DNA from: Glandiceps talaboti
Taxonomy: Eukaryota > Hemichordata > Enteropneusta > Spengelidae
Direction of reading: 5' to 3'
NCBI RefSeq assembly: GCF_964340395.1
Contig: NC_135560.1
Location: 5,829,498-5,893,497 of the forward strand
Length of the DNA stretch: 64,000 bases
Part shown: piece by piece, positions 13,104-23,735 of the stretch
Layout: each line of letters opens with the position of its first letter
Numbering within the stretch: the stretch's first letter is position 1
Notes under the pieces: model-generated
The model's input: only the letters and a program-made list of their open reading frames with translations
What the model was told of the DNA's origin: nothing
Database searches by the model: none
Position numbers and translations under genes: made by a program

Positions 13104-13600
13104 AAGGTTTTGAACAGAACCTTTTGGTATTTATCACTAAAAACTGCTACTCTGACTATTCACCAATGACAAATTCAATATGTACGTATAGTTGGTGTGC
13201 GAAAATACAATCCAGATCCGATACTTTATAGATTTAACACTTCTATATATATCAAAAGTTTCTACACGGCACAGGTACGTAGTGACAGGCTGTCACAGGT
13301 GATCCTAAAGTCGGCGCTGTTTATACCATTCAATTGCAAGTTGCCCAACAGTAGTAAAGAATGAAAGTGTTTGTTGGGCTGTTGCATTGGCTGACACCTG
13401 GTGAGGAGTTAGAGCGGAATTAAAGGGAAGGGCCGATAATCATGACTTGGATAGTCTTGGTTCCCTAGCCTTTTGCCGCTGGAGGCTCTGCCTATGAGAC
13501 TACCCCAAACGAATGAGTGTGGCGTCGAATTAATAATGTATGTGATTAAAGACGAGATGAATGATGGGTAAATAGAATGAAAAGGTCAAAAAAACAAAAA

Positions 13601-13718
13601 GTCTACAGCACATGGTATTCCCAGACGGTCTCCCATTCAAGTACTAACCATGCCCGACGCAGCTTTGCTTCGGTGATCGGACGAGAACCGGCTTTTTCCA
13701 CGTAGTATGGCCGTAGAC
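13601..13718 (-). rRNA. 5S: 5S rRNA gene 21
   Basis: Majority form; first gene of the 2,053-bp block pair. Mate at 15654. Confidence 0.98.
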
Positions 13719-14284
13719 AAGGTTTTGAACAGAACCTTTGGTATTTATCACTAAAAAGTGCTACTCTGACTATTCAGCAATGACAACTTCAATATGTACT
13801 TACAGTTGGTGTGCGAAAATACAATCCAGATCCGATACTTTATAGATTTCACGCTTCTATATCATATCAAAAGTTTCTACACGGGACAGGTACGTAGTGA
13901 CAGGCTGTCACAGGTGATCCTAAAGTCGGCGCTGTTTACACCATTCAATTGCAAGTTGCCCAACAGTAGTAAAGAACCCACGGTATTGAAATACGTTATG
14001 AAAAAGTTACTTTTAAACAGAAGTTCGGTACATTAAATCGCTAGTTGAAAGTGCTTGTTGGGCTGCTGCATTGGCTGACACCTGGTGAGGAGTTAGAGCG
14101 GAATTAAAAGGAAGGGCCGATAATCATGACTTTGATAGTCTCGGTTCCCCAGCCTTTTGCCGCAGGAGGCTCTGCCTATGAGACTACCCCATACGAATGA
14201 GTGTGGCGTCGAATTAAGAATGTATGTGATTAAAGACGAGATGAATGATGGGTAAATAGAATGAAAAGGTCAAAAAATCAAAAA

Positions 14285-14402
14285 GTCTACAGCACATTGT
14301 ATTCCCAGACGGTCTCCCATTCAAGTACTAACCATGCCCGACGCAGCTTTGCTTCGGTGATCGGACGAGAACCGGCTTTTTCCACGTAGTATGGCCGTAG
14401 AC
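14285..14402 (-). rRNA. 5S: 5S rRNA gene 22
   Basis: C105A, which breaks the G70-C105 pair of helix V. The copy may be impaired. Mate at 16338 has the same change. Confidence 0.96.
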
Positions 14403-14969
14403 AAGGTTTTGAACAGAACCTTTGGTATTTATCACTAAAAAGTGCTACTCTGACTATTCACCAATGACAAATTCAATATGTACGTATAGTTGGTGTGCGA
14501 AAATACAATCCAGATCCGATACTTTATAGATTTCACACTTCTATATATATCAAAAGTTTCTACACGGCACAGGCACGTAGTGACAGGCTGTCACAGGTGA
14601 TCCTAAAGTCGGCGCTGTTTACACCATTCAATTGCAAGTTGCCCAACAGTCGTAAAGAACCCACGGTATTGAAATACGTTATGAAAAAGTTACTTTTAAA
14701 CAGAAGTTCGGTACATTAAATCGCTAGTTGAAAGTGCTTGTTGGGCTGCTGCATTTGCTGACACCTGGTGAGGAGTTAGAGCGGAATTAAAAGGAAGGGC
14801 CGATAATCATGACTTGGATAGTCTCGCGGTTCCCCAGCCTTTTCCCACTGGAGGCTCTGTCTATGAGACTACCCCATACGAATGAGTGTGGCGTCGAATT
14901 AAGAATGTATGTGATTAAAGACGAGATGAATGATGGGTAAATAGAATGAAAAGGTCAAAAAATCAAAAA

Positions 14970-15087
14970 GTCTACAGCACATGGTATTCCCAGACGGTCT
15001 CCCATTCAAGTACTAACCATGCCCGACGCAGCTTTGCTTCGGTGATCGGACGAGAACCGGCTTTTTCCACGTAGTATGGCCGTAGAC
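14970..15087 (-). rRNA. 5S: 5S rRNA gene 23
   Basis: Majority form. The flank just upstream reads CAATGTTTTGAAG instead of CAAGGTTTTGAAC. Mate at 17023. Confidence 0.98.
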
Positions 15088-15653
15088 AATGTTTTGAAGA
15101 GAACCTTTGGTATTTATTACTAAAAAGTGCTACTCTGACTATTCACCAATGACAACTTCAATATGTACGTATAGTTGGTGTGCGAAAATACAATCCAGAT
15201 CCGATACTTTATAGATTTCACGCTTCTATATCATATCAAAAGTTTCTACACGGCACAGGTACGTAGTGACAGGAAGTCACAGGTGATCCTAAAGTCGGCG
15301 CTGTTTACACCATTCAATTGCAAGTTGCCCAACAGTAGTAAAGAACCCACAGTATTGAAATACGTTATGAAAACGTTACCTTTAAACAGAAGTTCGGTAC
15401 ATTAAATCGCTAGTTGAAAGTGTTTGTTGGGCTGCTGCATTGGCTGACACCTGGTGAGGAGTTAGAGCGGAATTAAAAGGAAGGGCCGATAATCATGACT
15501 TGGATAGTCTTGGTTCCCTAGCCTTTTGCCGCTGGAGGCTCTGCCTATGACACTACCCCAAACGAATGATTGTGGCGTCGAATTAAGAATGTATGTGATT
15601 AAAGACGAGATGAATGATGGGTAAATAGAATGAAAAGGTCAAAAAATCAAAAA

Positions 15654-15771
15654 GTCTACAGCACATGGTATTCCCAGACGGTCTCCCATTCAAGTACTAA
15701 CCATGCCCGACGCAGCTTTGCTTCGGTGATCGGACGAGAACCGGCTTTTTCCACGTAGTATGGCCGTAGAC
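15654..15771 (-). rRNA. 5S: 5S rRNA gene 24
   Basis: Majority form at the junction of the two 2,053-bp blocks. Mates at 13601 and 17707. Confidence 0.98.
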
Positions 15772-16337
15772 AAGGTTTTGAACAGAACCTTTGGTATTTA
15801 TCACTAAAAAGTGCTACTCTGACTATTCACCAATGACAACTTCAATATGTACTTACAGTTGGTGTGCGAAAATACAATCCAGATCCGATACTTTATAGAT
15901 TTCACGCTTCTATATCATATCAAAAGTTTCTACACGGGACAGGTACGTAGTGACAGGCTGTCACAGGTGATCCTAAAGTCGGCGCTGTTTACACCATTCA
16001 ATTGCAAGTTGCCCAACAGTAGTAAAGAACCCACGGTATTGAAATACGTTATGAAAAAGTTACTTTTAAACAGAAGTTCGGTACATTAAATCGCTAGTTG
16101 AAAGTGCTTGTTGGGCTGCTGCATTGGCTGACACCTGGTGAGGAGTTAGAGCGGAATTAAAAGGAAGGGCCGATAATCATGACTTTGATAGTCTCGGTTC
16201 CCCAGCCTTTTGCCGCAGGAGGCTCTGCCTATGAGACTACCCCATACGAATGAGTGTGGCGTCGAATTAAGAATGTATGTGATTAAAGACGAGATGAATG
16301 ATGGGTAAATAGAATGAAAAGGTCAAAAAATCAAAAA

Positions 16338-16455
16338 GTCTACAGCACATTGTATTCCCAGACGGTCTCCCATTCAAGTACTAACCATGCCCGACGCAGC
16401 TTTGCTTCGGTGATCGGACGAGAACCGGCTTTTTCCACGTAGTATGGCCGTAGAC
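16338..16455 (-). rRNA. 5S: 5S rRNA gene 25
   Basis: C105A in helix V, as in its mate at 14285. Confidence 0.96.
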
Positions 16456-17022
16456 AAGGTTTTGAACAGAACCTTTGGTATTTATCACTAAAAAGTGCTA
16501 CTCTGACTATTCACCAATGACAAATTCAATATGTACGTATAGTTGGTGTGCGAAAATACAATCCAGATCCGATACTTTATAGATTTCACACTTCTATATA
16601 TATCAAAAGTTTCTACACGGCACAGGCACGTAGTGACAGGCTGTCACAGGTGATCCTAAAGTCGGCGCTGTTTACACCATTCAATTGCAAGTTGCCCAAC
16701 AGTCGTAAAGAACCCACGGTATTGAAATACGTTATGAAAAAGTTACTTTTAAACAGAAGTTCGGTACATTAAATCGCTAGTTGAAAGTGCTTGTTGGGCT
16801 GCTGCATTTGCTGACACCTGGTGAGGAGTTAGAGCGGAATTAAAAGGAAGGGCCGATAATCATGACTTGGATAGTCTCGCGGTTCCCCAGCCTTTTCCCA
16901 CTGGAGGCTCTGTCTATGAGACTACCCCATACGAATGAGTGTGGCGTCGAATTAAGAATGTATGTGATTAAAGACGAGATGAATGATGGGTAAATAGAAT
17001 GAAAAGGTCAAAAAATCAAAAA

Positions 17023-17140
17023 GTCTACAGCACATGGTATTCCCAGACGGTCTCCCATTCAAGTACTAACCATGCCCGACGCAGCTTTGCTTCGGTGATC
17101 GGACGAGAACCGGCTTTTTCCACGTAGTATGGCCGTAGAC
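17023..17140 (-). rRNA. 5S: 5S rRNA gene 26
   Basis: Majority form with the altered upstream flank of its mate at 14970. Confidence 0.98.
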
Positions 17141-17706
17141 AATGTTTTGAAGAGAACCTTTGGTATTTATTACTAAAAAGTGCTACTCTGACTATTCACC
17201 AATGACAACTTCAATATGTACGTATAGTTGGTGTGCGAAAATACAATCCAGATCCGATACTTTATAGATTTCACGCTTCTATATCATATCAAAAGTTTCT
17301 ACACGGCACAGGTACGTAGTGACAGGAAGTCACAGGTGATCCTAAAGTCGGCGCTGTTTACACCATTCAATTGCAAGTTGCCCAACAGTAGTAAAGAACC
17401 CACAGTATTGAAATACGTTATGAAAACGTTACCTTTAAACAGAAGTTCGGTACATTAAATCGCTAGTTGAAAGTGTTTGTTGGGCTGCTGCATTGGCTGA
17501 CACCTGGTGAGGAGTTAGAGCGGAATTAAAAGGAAGGGCCGATAATCATGACTTGGATAGTCTTGGTTCCCTAGCCTTTTGCCGCTGGAGGCTCTGCCTA
17601 TGACACTACCCCAAACGAATGATTGTGGCGTCGAATTAAGAATGTATGTGATTAAAGACGAGATGAATGATGGGTAAATAGAATGAAAAGGTCAAAAAAT
17701 CAAAAA

Positions 17707-17824
17707 GTCTACAGCACATGGTATTCCCAGACGGTCTCCCATTCAAGTACTAACCATGCCCGACGCAGCTTTGCTTCGGTGATCGGACGAGAACCGGCTT
17801 TTTCCACGTAGTATGGCCGTAGAC
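17707..17824 (-). rRNA. 5S: 5S rRNA gene 27
   Basis: Majority form; last intact gene left of the retrotransposon. Confidence 0.98.
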
Positions 17825-18391
17825 AAGGTTTTGAACAGAACCTTTGGTATTTATCACTAAAAAGTGCTACTCTGACTATTCACCAATGACAAATTCAATA
17901 TGTACGTATAGTTGGTGTGCGAAAATACAATCCAGATCCGATACTTTATAGATTTCACACTTCTATATATATCAAAAGTTTCTACACGGCACAGGTACGT
18001 AGTGACAGGCTGTCACAGGTGATCCTAAAGTCGGCGCTGTTTACACCATTCAATTGCAAGTTGCCCAACAGTCGTAAAGAACCCACGGTATTGAAATACG
18101 TTATGAAAAAGTTACTTTTAAACAGAAGTTCGGTACATTAAATCGCTAGTTGAAAGTGCTTGTTGGGCTGCTGCATTTGCTGACACCTGGTGAGGAGTTA
18201 GAGCGGAATTAAAAGGAAGGGCCGATAATCATGACTTGGATAGTCTCGCGGTTCCCCAGCCTTTTCCCACTGGAGGCTCTGTCTATGAGACTACCCCATA
18301 CGAATGAGTGTGGCGTCGAATTAAGAATGTATGTGATTAAAGACGAGATGAATGATGGGTAAATAGAATGAAAAGGTCAAAAAATCAAAAA

Positions 18392-18483
18392 GTCTACAGC
18401 ACATGGTATTCCCAGACGGTCTCCCATTCAAGTACTAACCATGCCCGACGCAGCTTTGCTTCGGTGATCGGACGAGAACCGGC
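18392..18483 (-). pseudogene. 5S: 5S rRNA gene split by retrotransposon, 3' fragment
   Basis: RNA positions 27-118 in majority form, directly preceded (in RNA sense) by the element's poly(A). Box A, the intermediate element and box C are all kept, but the first 26 nt and the TATA-like box are 5.4 kb away. It cannot make a normal 5S RNA. The other fragment is 23934-23976. Confidence 0.96.
18467..18481 (-). repeat. Target-site duplication, left copy
   Basis: Sense CGGTTCTCGTCCGAT, 5S positions 29-43. Identical to 23934-23948. If two mismatches are allowed it extends by 2 nt (GC here, AT on the right). Confidence 0.93.
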
Positions 18484-18506
18484 TTTTTTTTTTTTTTTTT
18501 TTTTTT
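18484..18506 (-). other. Poly(A) tail of the retrotransposon
   Basis: 23 uninterrupted A in sense, joined directly to 5S position 27. The 5S target has AAAAA at 22-26, so some of these A could be target sequence, or the target A/T run could have helped the tail anneal. Confidence 0.95.
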
Positions 18507-18714
18507 CTTTTATTAAAAGGACAGGCCCACTGGCTTGCCCTGTTAAAAAAGGTATACATTTCAATATTCTTTACAGATAATACAATTGTGAACTAAACTA
18601 GTTACTACAGTTTAGCATGGTATACTACATAGTACTCAGGCATCAGGATCAATATGCCTAAACATGAAGATACTGATTGAAATTCAATACAACAGGTATG
18701 TACTTGTATAGTAT
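18507..18714 (-). other. Retrotransposon 3' UTR
   Basis: A/T-rich up to its last 40 nt, where a GC-richer patch carries the short inverted repeat ACAGG (18521-18525) / CCTGT (18539-18543). The patch could form the 3' stem that some LINE reverse transcriptases recognise; that role is inference. AATAAA follows at 18509-18514 (minus strand). Confidence 0.8.
18509..18514 (-). promoter_or_regulatory. Polyadenylation signal AATAAA of the retrotransposon
   Basis: AATAAA in sense, only a few nt before the A-tract, in the sense order AATAAAAG then poly(A). The spacing is shorter than in most Pol II mRNAs but is common at LINE 3' ends. Confidence 0.7.
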
Positions 18715-21700
18715 TTATAAATTAAACGTGAATTCCATATCATGCATTGTTATTATTACATTATTTTGGGCAAACACAGTTTCAAAAAGGAATAAATCAT
18801 CTGTTATCTTGCTTCTATTATATTCAAAAATAACTTTCTGCTTTAATTTATACTTAAAGAAGGAAATCATATTAATTTTACGTGCACTCATTTTATAAAC
18901 CAGTCTTCTATTGTGTATAACAAAACGGGCAAAAGACAATAATAAGTTAATTAGTGTCTGTTGGTATTTATCAGATGCAACAAGATAATTAAATAATATT
19001 AACAGTACTTTTTTTCTTACATTAATACCTTTTATATTCAATATTCTAAAAATTAATTCGAAGACAAAATCCCACAAGTTTTGAATAGACTGACAACAAA
19101 CGAAAAGGTGATACACATCTTCAGGAAAAAATGTACAGAACTCACACATAGGACTGGCTGCTCTGCCTATTTTATGAAGACGGACATTAGTGAAAACAGC
19201 ATTATGACAGATTAAATAGTCTAAATCACCTAAATAATTCTCTTTCATTCGAAAATAAATATTAGGCCAAACACGAGTAAAGTTAACATCAGGAAAAAAG
19301 GAAGACCAATGATGAATACCGGTGGGAACAGAGTTTCTTAGATTACAAGCAATAGCTGTAAGGTTCTTTACTTTCAGTAACTTGATAGACACTCTTTGAT
19401 CTTTACTATTAGTTATACATATAGAGACATTTGGATCTACTTCATTACATTCTTTGAATTCCTTCTTTAAGATTTCTAGCCACTTCTTGGGAATAGCATT
19501 TAAAATGATGTTATACTTATTGACAATGTCATTATTTGTACGATTTTCAGAAAACTCGGAACATAATTCAACTAGAGCATTTGGAGGAAAGAAACCAGGT
19601 ATTACTTCATAGAGGATGTCTTTAATCTGAACAATATCAGCCTCAATGAACTGGCGATATAGCGGAAGAGGACACTCATCCTGGCCAATAATGAACGGAT
19701 TCTTAAATATAGGTTCTCTGATAATTTCATCATATGAAACTGGTTCTGCTCTGACTGGCATAAGGACTCGTGACCATGCATGAAAAAGTTCCTTATAAAA
19801 AGGAGAGCAGTTACGTAATGTACCAGGATGAATAATCATTCTGAAGATATCACCACCAATAGGAATATTCAGGTACTTATTGATATTGTAATTTAAAAAG
19901 AGTTTGAACTTATGATTGTAGTTTTCATCAAAATATTTGATCAACCATTTCAGGCGTAATGCCTGGACTTTGTCATTGATATTGGTCAGCTTAAGGCCGC
20001 CATTTTCAATGTCGGCGGTAACAACATTGTAATTAACATAATGGTGTCTATTACTCCAAAAAAAGTTGATAATATTACTATTCAACATTTGTATACAGTC
20101 AGAAGGCACGGGTATTATTGATGCACGATACCACAAAGTAGAGGTAATTAATGAATTAACAATTAAAACTTTTCCTTTATATGACAAATTACGTCGTGAC
20201 CACGACTTTAGAATATGACAGACTTTGGGAATCCTTTCTAACCAATTAAATTGGTCAAGTACGGATTGCTGATGACCAAGCATTACACCAAGAATAACTA
20301 TTCCATCAGACCGAAGTTTTACAGGTAAGGGACAGTCAGAACGTCCTCTATTGCTACCAATCCATAACAGTTCACTCTTGTCGAGGTTGACCTTTGACCC
20401 AGAGGCTTTTCCATACTCGCAGAACACTTTGTAAGCCTCGTGAATGGACTCGTCGTTACTCACAGTAAGAGTCGTATCATCAGCATGCTGATAAACAAGT
20501 GACAAGAGTGAACTGTCAGGGATTGGTATACCATGGATCCTTGGGTTATTTTTCAAGGCAGCATTTAAAGGCTCTGCCGACAATACATATAACATTGCTG
20601 ACAGCGGACATCCCTGTCTTACACTGCGTTTCACTGGCAGATGGTCTGACAGGAAACCATTTATTTTAATGCAACTTTGCACCTGGTTGTAGATAATTGA
20701 AATCCACTTGACAAAGTTTTGGCCAAATCGAAATGCTTTAAGAGTATTCAATAGGTAAGCGTTATCCACTCGATCGAAAGCTTTCATTTGATCGAATTTA
20801 ATAATTACACCCAAACTATTAGTGGAGTTACCATAGTCTATGATATCTCTTATACAGAATACATTGTCTACTATATCTCGCCTGGGGACACAACACGTTT
20901 GGTCTGTACTGACAATAGTAGGCATAATTTTGCTTAATCTTAAAGCTAGAGTCTTTGCTAAAATTTTATAGTCACAATTCAAAAGGGTGATAGGGCGCCA
21001 ATTCTTTATGTAAGATGGGTCACCCCCCGCTTTAGGAATTAAAGTAATAAGACCAGTTTTGAAAGAATATGGCAAGTTTTCAGCTGTGAAAATACAGTTA
21101 AAAATATCAAGAATGTCTCTTTTTATATCGTCCCAGAAATGTGTATAAAATTCATAAGGGAGGCCATCAAGGCCAGGGCTTCTATTATTCTCACAGCTGA
21201 AGAGAGCAGAACTAATCTCTTCACAAGTAAGTTTAGATTCTAAAGCTATGCGATCATCATAATTTACAAAATTGGTCAGATAGTTGATAAATTTATTTTG
21301 AGTTTCAGGGTCACATGGTTCATCACAATAGAGGGTAGTGTAAAACTTGTGCGCTTCATTTAAGGTATCCTTAGGGGTAATTAGTATTTTATTTTCATCA
21401 TTAATTAGCTGTTTAATTGTTTTCTTTTCCTGTTTACTTTTTTCTAAGTTAAAAAAGTAACGTGTTGACTTCTCACCATCCTCGTACCACTGAACTTTCG
21501 CACGAATTAGGGCCCCCTTAGTTTCATATATTATAAGCTGATCTAGTTCATCCTGAAGAATTTTAGCATTAGTAAGATCATAATCTGCATATTTGTTGGC
21601 TTTAGTTAGTTCCCATTTTAATTTCTTTTGGAGTATTTTCTTGAGATGACGTCTAAGTTTCGCTTGATTTTTGGAATATTTTTGCGAGAATGTACGGATT

Positions 21701-22611
21701 TGACCTTTGAGAGATTCCCACCATTCAATTTTGTCCTCCTGATAAGTGATGTTTTCTTTTGACTTGGTTATGATTTCTGAAACTTGATTTACAAAACTTT
21801 CATCTTTAAGTAACTGTTTGTTGAAAGACCAAACGCCCGGTCCCCGGGGAGTGCTACTAAAATCTAAGTCATATTGAATAATATCGTGGTCACTAAAGGG
21901 AAAAGGTACAATGAAGGAACGTTTACAATAGTGAACACTGTCTACATGCATAAGGCAGAAGTCAATGCGACTCTGCTGTAGAACATCTTTTGTTTGGCGA
22001 CGCCAGGTGCTTTGCCTGGTATGTTGATGTTGTCTACGCCAAACATCAACAAAAGAATATTGTTGCATTAATTGGGTCAGGTGTTTACGAGATGAATCAA
22101 CTGAAGAGGCAGTTGAAAATTGATCCAGTTGGGGATCCAATTTGGTGTTGAAATCACCAATGAGAATGTTTAGATGATCATCGGCTACAAAGTTTGAAAT
22201 TTTATGCCAAAATTGAGTACGTAAATACGGGTGTGACGGTGCATATAAATTTATGAGGTTAATTTTGACGTTGGAGATTTCAATTTCTAAAGTAATAATT
22301 CTACCATTCAAATCACGACGGGAATTGCAAACAAGAATATCTGGCCTATTTTTAACTAATATCGCCACTCCCCTCCTTCTAGTAGGATTCTGACAATTGT
22401 TGTAATATACATGATAATCCGCTGCTATTTTATTTGTAATGTGATTAGCAATACTATTATCCCAAAACGTTTCCTGAAGACATACAATATCATATTTATT
22501 ATCCTTGCAGAATTGATCTACAAGTTCAAACTTATTGAAATTCGACAAACCATTTACGTTAACAGATGCAAGCACAAAGAAGGTTGAAATTAGGAGAGAG
22601 AAAATGAACAT
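18715..22611 (-). CDS. Retrotransposon ORF2: APE endonuclease, reverse transcriptase, CCHC domain
   Basis: 1,298 aa. It nicks the target and copies element RNA into the nick. The apurinic-type endonuclease spans residues about 13-250, with N18 (SVNVNGL), E47 (LQETFW), Y123 (NLYAPSH), D153/N155 (GDFN), D217 (SRID) and D241/H242 (SDHD). Reverse transcriptase covers about 470-800: SPGLDGLP (478-485), WRPITLLNCDYKILAK (538-553), motif A FDQMKAFD with D607, RQGCPLS (665-671) and motif C HADD with D711/D712. His before ADD is unusual, since Tyr or Phe is common. A C-terminal CX2CX8HX3C follows at C1156/C1159/H1168/C1172. Length suits Tx1/L1 ORF2. No internal stop or frameshift. Translation probably depends on reinitiation after ORF1. 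Confidence 0.96.
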   Translation of the reverse strand: MFIFSLLISTFFVLASVNVNGLSNFNKFELVDQFCKDNKYDIVCLQETFWDNSIANHITNKIAADYHVYYNNCQNPTRRRGVAILVKNRPDILVCNSRRDLNGRIITLEIEISNVKINLINLYAPSHPYLRTQFWHKISNFVADDHLNILIGDFNTKLDPQLDQFSTASSVDSSRKHLTQLMQQYSFVDVWRRQHQHTRQSTWRRQTKDVLQQSRIDFCLMHVDSVHYCKRSFIVPFPFSDHDIIQYDLDFSSTPRGPGVWSFNKQLLKDESFVNQVSEIITKSKENITYQEDKIEWWESLKGQIRTFSQKYSKNQAKLRRHLKKILQKKLKWELTKANKYADYDLTNAKILQDELDQLIIYETKGALIRAKVQWYEDGEKSTRYFFNLEKSKQEKKTIKQLINDENKILITPKDTLNEAHKFYTTLYCDEPCDPETQNKFINYLTNFVNYDDRIALESKLTCEEISSALFSCENNRSPGLDGLPYEFYTHFWDDIKRDILDIFNCIFTAENLPYSFKTGLITLIPKAGGDPSYIKNWRPITLLNCDYKILAKTLALRLSKIMPTIVSTDQTCCVPRRDIVDNVFCIRDIIDYGNSTNSLGVIIKFDQMKAFDRVDNAYLLNTLKAFRFGQNFVKWISIIYNQVQSCIKINGFLSDHLPVKRSVRQGCPLSAMLYVLSAEPLNAALKNNPRIHGIPIPDSSLLSLVYQHADDTTLTVSNDESIHEAYKVFCEYGKASGSKVNLDKSELLWIGSNRGRSDCPLPVKLRSDGIVILGVMLGHQQSVLDQFNWLERIPKVCHILKSWSRRNLSYKGKVLIVNSLITSTLWYRASIIPVPSDCIQMLNSNIINFFWSNRHHYVNYNVVTADIENGGLKLTNINDKVQALRLKWLIKYFDENYNHKFKLFLNYNINKYLNIPIGGDIFRMIIHPGTLRNCSPFYKELFHAWSRVLMPVRAEPVSYDEIIREPIFKNPFIIGQDECPLPLYRQFIEADIVQIKDILYEVIPGFFPPNALVELCSEFSENRTNNDIVNKYNIILNAIPKKWLEILKKEFKECNEVDPNVSICITNSKDQRVSIKLLKVKNLTAIACNLRNSVPTGIHHWSSFFPDVNFTRVWPNIYFRMKENYLGDLDYLICHNAVFTNVRLHKIGRAASPMCEFCTFFPEDVYHLFVCCQSIQNLWDFVFELIFRILNIKGINVRKKVLLILFNYLVASDKYQQTLINLLLSFARFVIHNRRLVYKMSARKINMISFFKYKLKQKVIFEYNRSKITDDLFLFETVFAQNNVIITMHDMEFTFNL

Positions 22612-22616
22612 GTTTA

Positions 22617-23735
22617 CTACTTGGGTGATGAATTTCTATCAGAAGTTTCTTTTTGTTTACCAGTTTCTTTCTTTCTTGACACCAGATTTGGTTTAATTGC
22701 CAGTCTTTTTCTTCTTTCTACTTTCGTAGGTGTATTTTTCGCTTCTGGGGAGTCCTCCTCTGCTTGGCGTTTATTTTGTTTATTTCCAATCACCGAAGAA
22801 TTAGAATCCCTCTTGTCTGTTTCAACTTCCATTTCTGCATTTTCGTGTTCCATATTTTCAAGTTTGTCATTAGTTTGTTGTTCTAGTTCGTGTTCAGTTT
22901 CATCGTTCAAATTCCCTGTTTCCATTTCATTTTCAACTTCTTTATTCAATTCCAAGTTACTATCTTGTTCTTCTTCTCGTACATATTGCTCCACAATAGC
23001 ATCGACTTCTCCATCGTCGAAGATAACAGCTGTGCACTCAATTGCTTTGTGTCCTATTTGTTGACATTTGTAGCACTTGAAGTTCTTGCAATTGCGTTCT
23101 ACATGACCTTTTTGGTGACACCTTTTACACTCGTACTTCGGACACGAGTAAATCAGGTGAGATGATTCCAAACAATGGTTACAAACTTTGTGCTGGTTAG
23201 AGTGCAAGACTCGAACATATGGGCCATCATTCTCAAACTTCACAGCATAGGGTAAGGATGTTATTTTAGATGGCAGTTCAACTCTGACAAAACGAGTTCC
23301 TGTCTCTACCTCTGGCTCTTCATTGAAGAATTTGTGAATTACAGGACTTTTGATAGTACATCCGAAACTTTGTAATTTACGGATGATGTCTTCATCCTCG
23401 GTATAGGCAGGAACGCCCAAAAATGACACAGTTAGAAAGTTTCTTACCAGTCCTTGAATGTCGGCGATATTGCCATTCACTGCAAATCCTTCATTTAGTA
23501 GTAGTTCAGTGTCATTGACAGAATCAAGTGTCACCTGCCACACCCCAGAAATCTTTATACATGCGACAATGAGTCCATTTTCGATCTTATTTCTTACACC
23601 ACGAATGACATCTAATGCCGAGAATCCTTCATCGGTGACACAGATGGTATTGGACTTGTGTTCGGTTCGCTTTCGGGTAACCGGATGTGACATTGACGAA
23701 GTGACTGAAGAAACACGACCTGGCAGGGCCGCCAT
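22617..23735 (-). CDS. Retrotransposon ORF1, zinc-knuckle nucleic-acid-binding protein
   Basis: 372 aa from the ATG at 23735, which has A at -3 and G at +4; the open frame continues upstream but has no earlier ATG. ORF1 proteins of this kind bind the element RNA and form the particle with ORF2. Residues about 35-180 hold a segment with an RRM-like look (LTVSFLGVPAYTEDEDI near 101-117). Three CX2CX4HX4C knuckles follow: C185/C188/H193/C198, C203/C206/H211/C216 and C221/C224/H229/C234. Next comes a Glu-rich stretch (about 250-310), then a Lys/Arg-rich tail (about 318-372) with a possible nuclear signal near KVERRKR. The stop is 5 nt before the ORF2 ATG, in a different frame. No frameshift or stop is seen. 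The RRM reading is tentative; the knuckles are certain. Confidence 0.93.
   Translation of the reverse strand: MAALPGRVSSVTSSMSHPVTRKRTEHKSNTICVTDEGFSALDVIRGVRNKIENGLIVACIKISGVWQVTLDSVNDTELLLNEGFAVNGNIADIQGLVRNFLTVSFLGVPAYTEDEDIIRKLQSFGCTIKSPVIHKFFNEEPEVETGTRFVRVELPSKITSLPYAVKFENDGPYVRVLHSNQHKVCNHCLESSHLIYSCPKYECKRCHQKGHVERNCKNFKCYKCQQIGHKAIECTAVIFDDGEVDAIVEQYVREEEQDSNLELNKEVENEMETGNLNDETEHELEQQTNDKLENMEHENAEMEVETDKRDSNSSVIGNKQNKRQAEEDSPEAKNTPTKVERRKRLAIKPNLVSRKKETGKQKETSDRNSSPK

Larger units (their letters stand above)
13601..17706. repeat. Tandem pair of 2,053-bp blocks (three units each)
   Basis: Copies are 13601-15653 and 15654-17706. Genes 13601, 14285 and 14970 recur at +2,053, including the rare C105A. 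The copies differ at the TTCAGCAATG/TTCACCAATG site. Confidence 0.88.
1..18483 (-). repeat. 5S rDNA tandem array, left block
   Basis: Head-to-tail units, each a 118-nt 5S gene plus a spacer. Two unit lengths are interspersed: about 684 bp (spacer about 567) and about 614 bp (spacer about 496). The ten short spacers lie right of the genes ending at 62, 676, 1975, 3950, 5249, 6548, 7846, 9821, 11120 and 13103. Left-specific marks are 5S variants U73C and U62A, the short spacer, and a spacer reading with GAAAAAGTTAC in many units. The spacers hold no supported gene; their recurring elements are described for the representative unit at 24660-25223. The block ends inside a 5S gene broken by the retrotransposon. 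Confidence 0.97.

Noticed and set aside
18368-18580. 70-aa ORF crossing the left insertion junction
   Set aside because: It runs antisense through the 5S fragment and the poly(A), reading the tail as a run of Phe.
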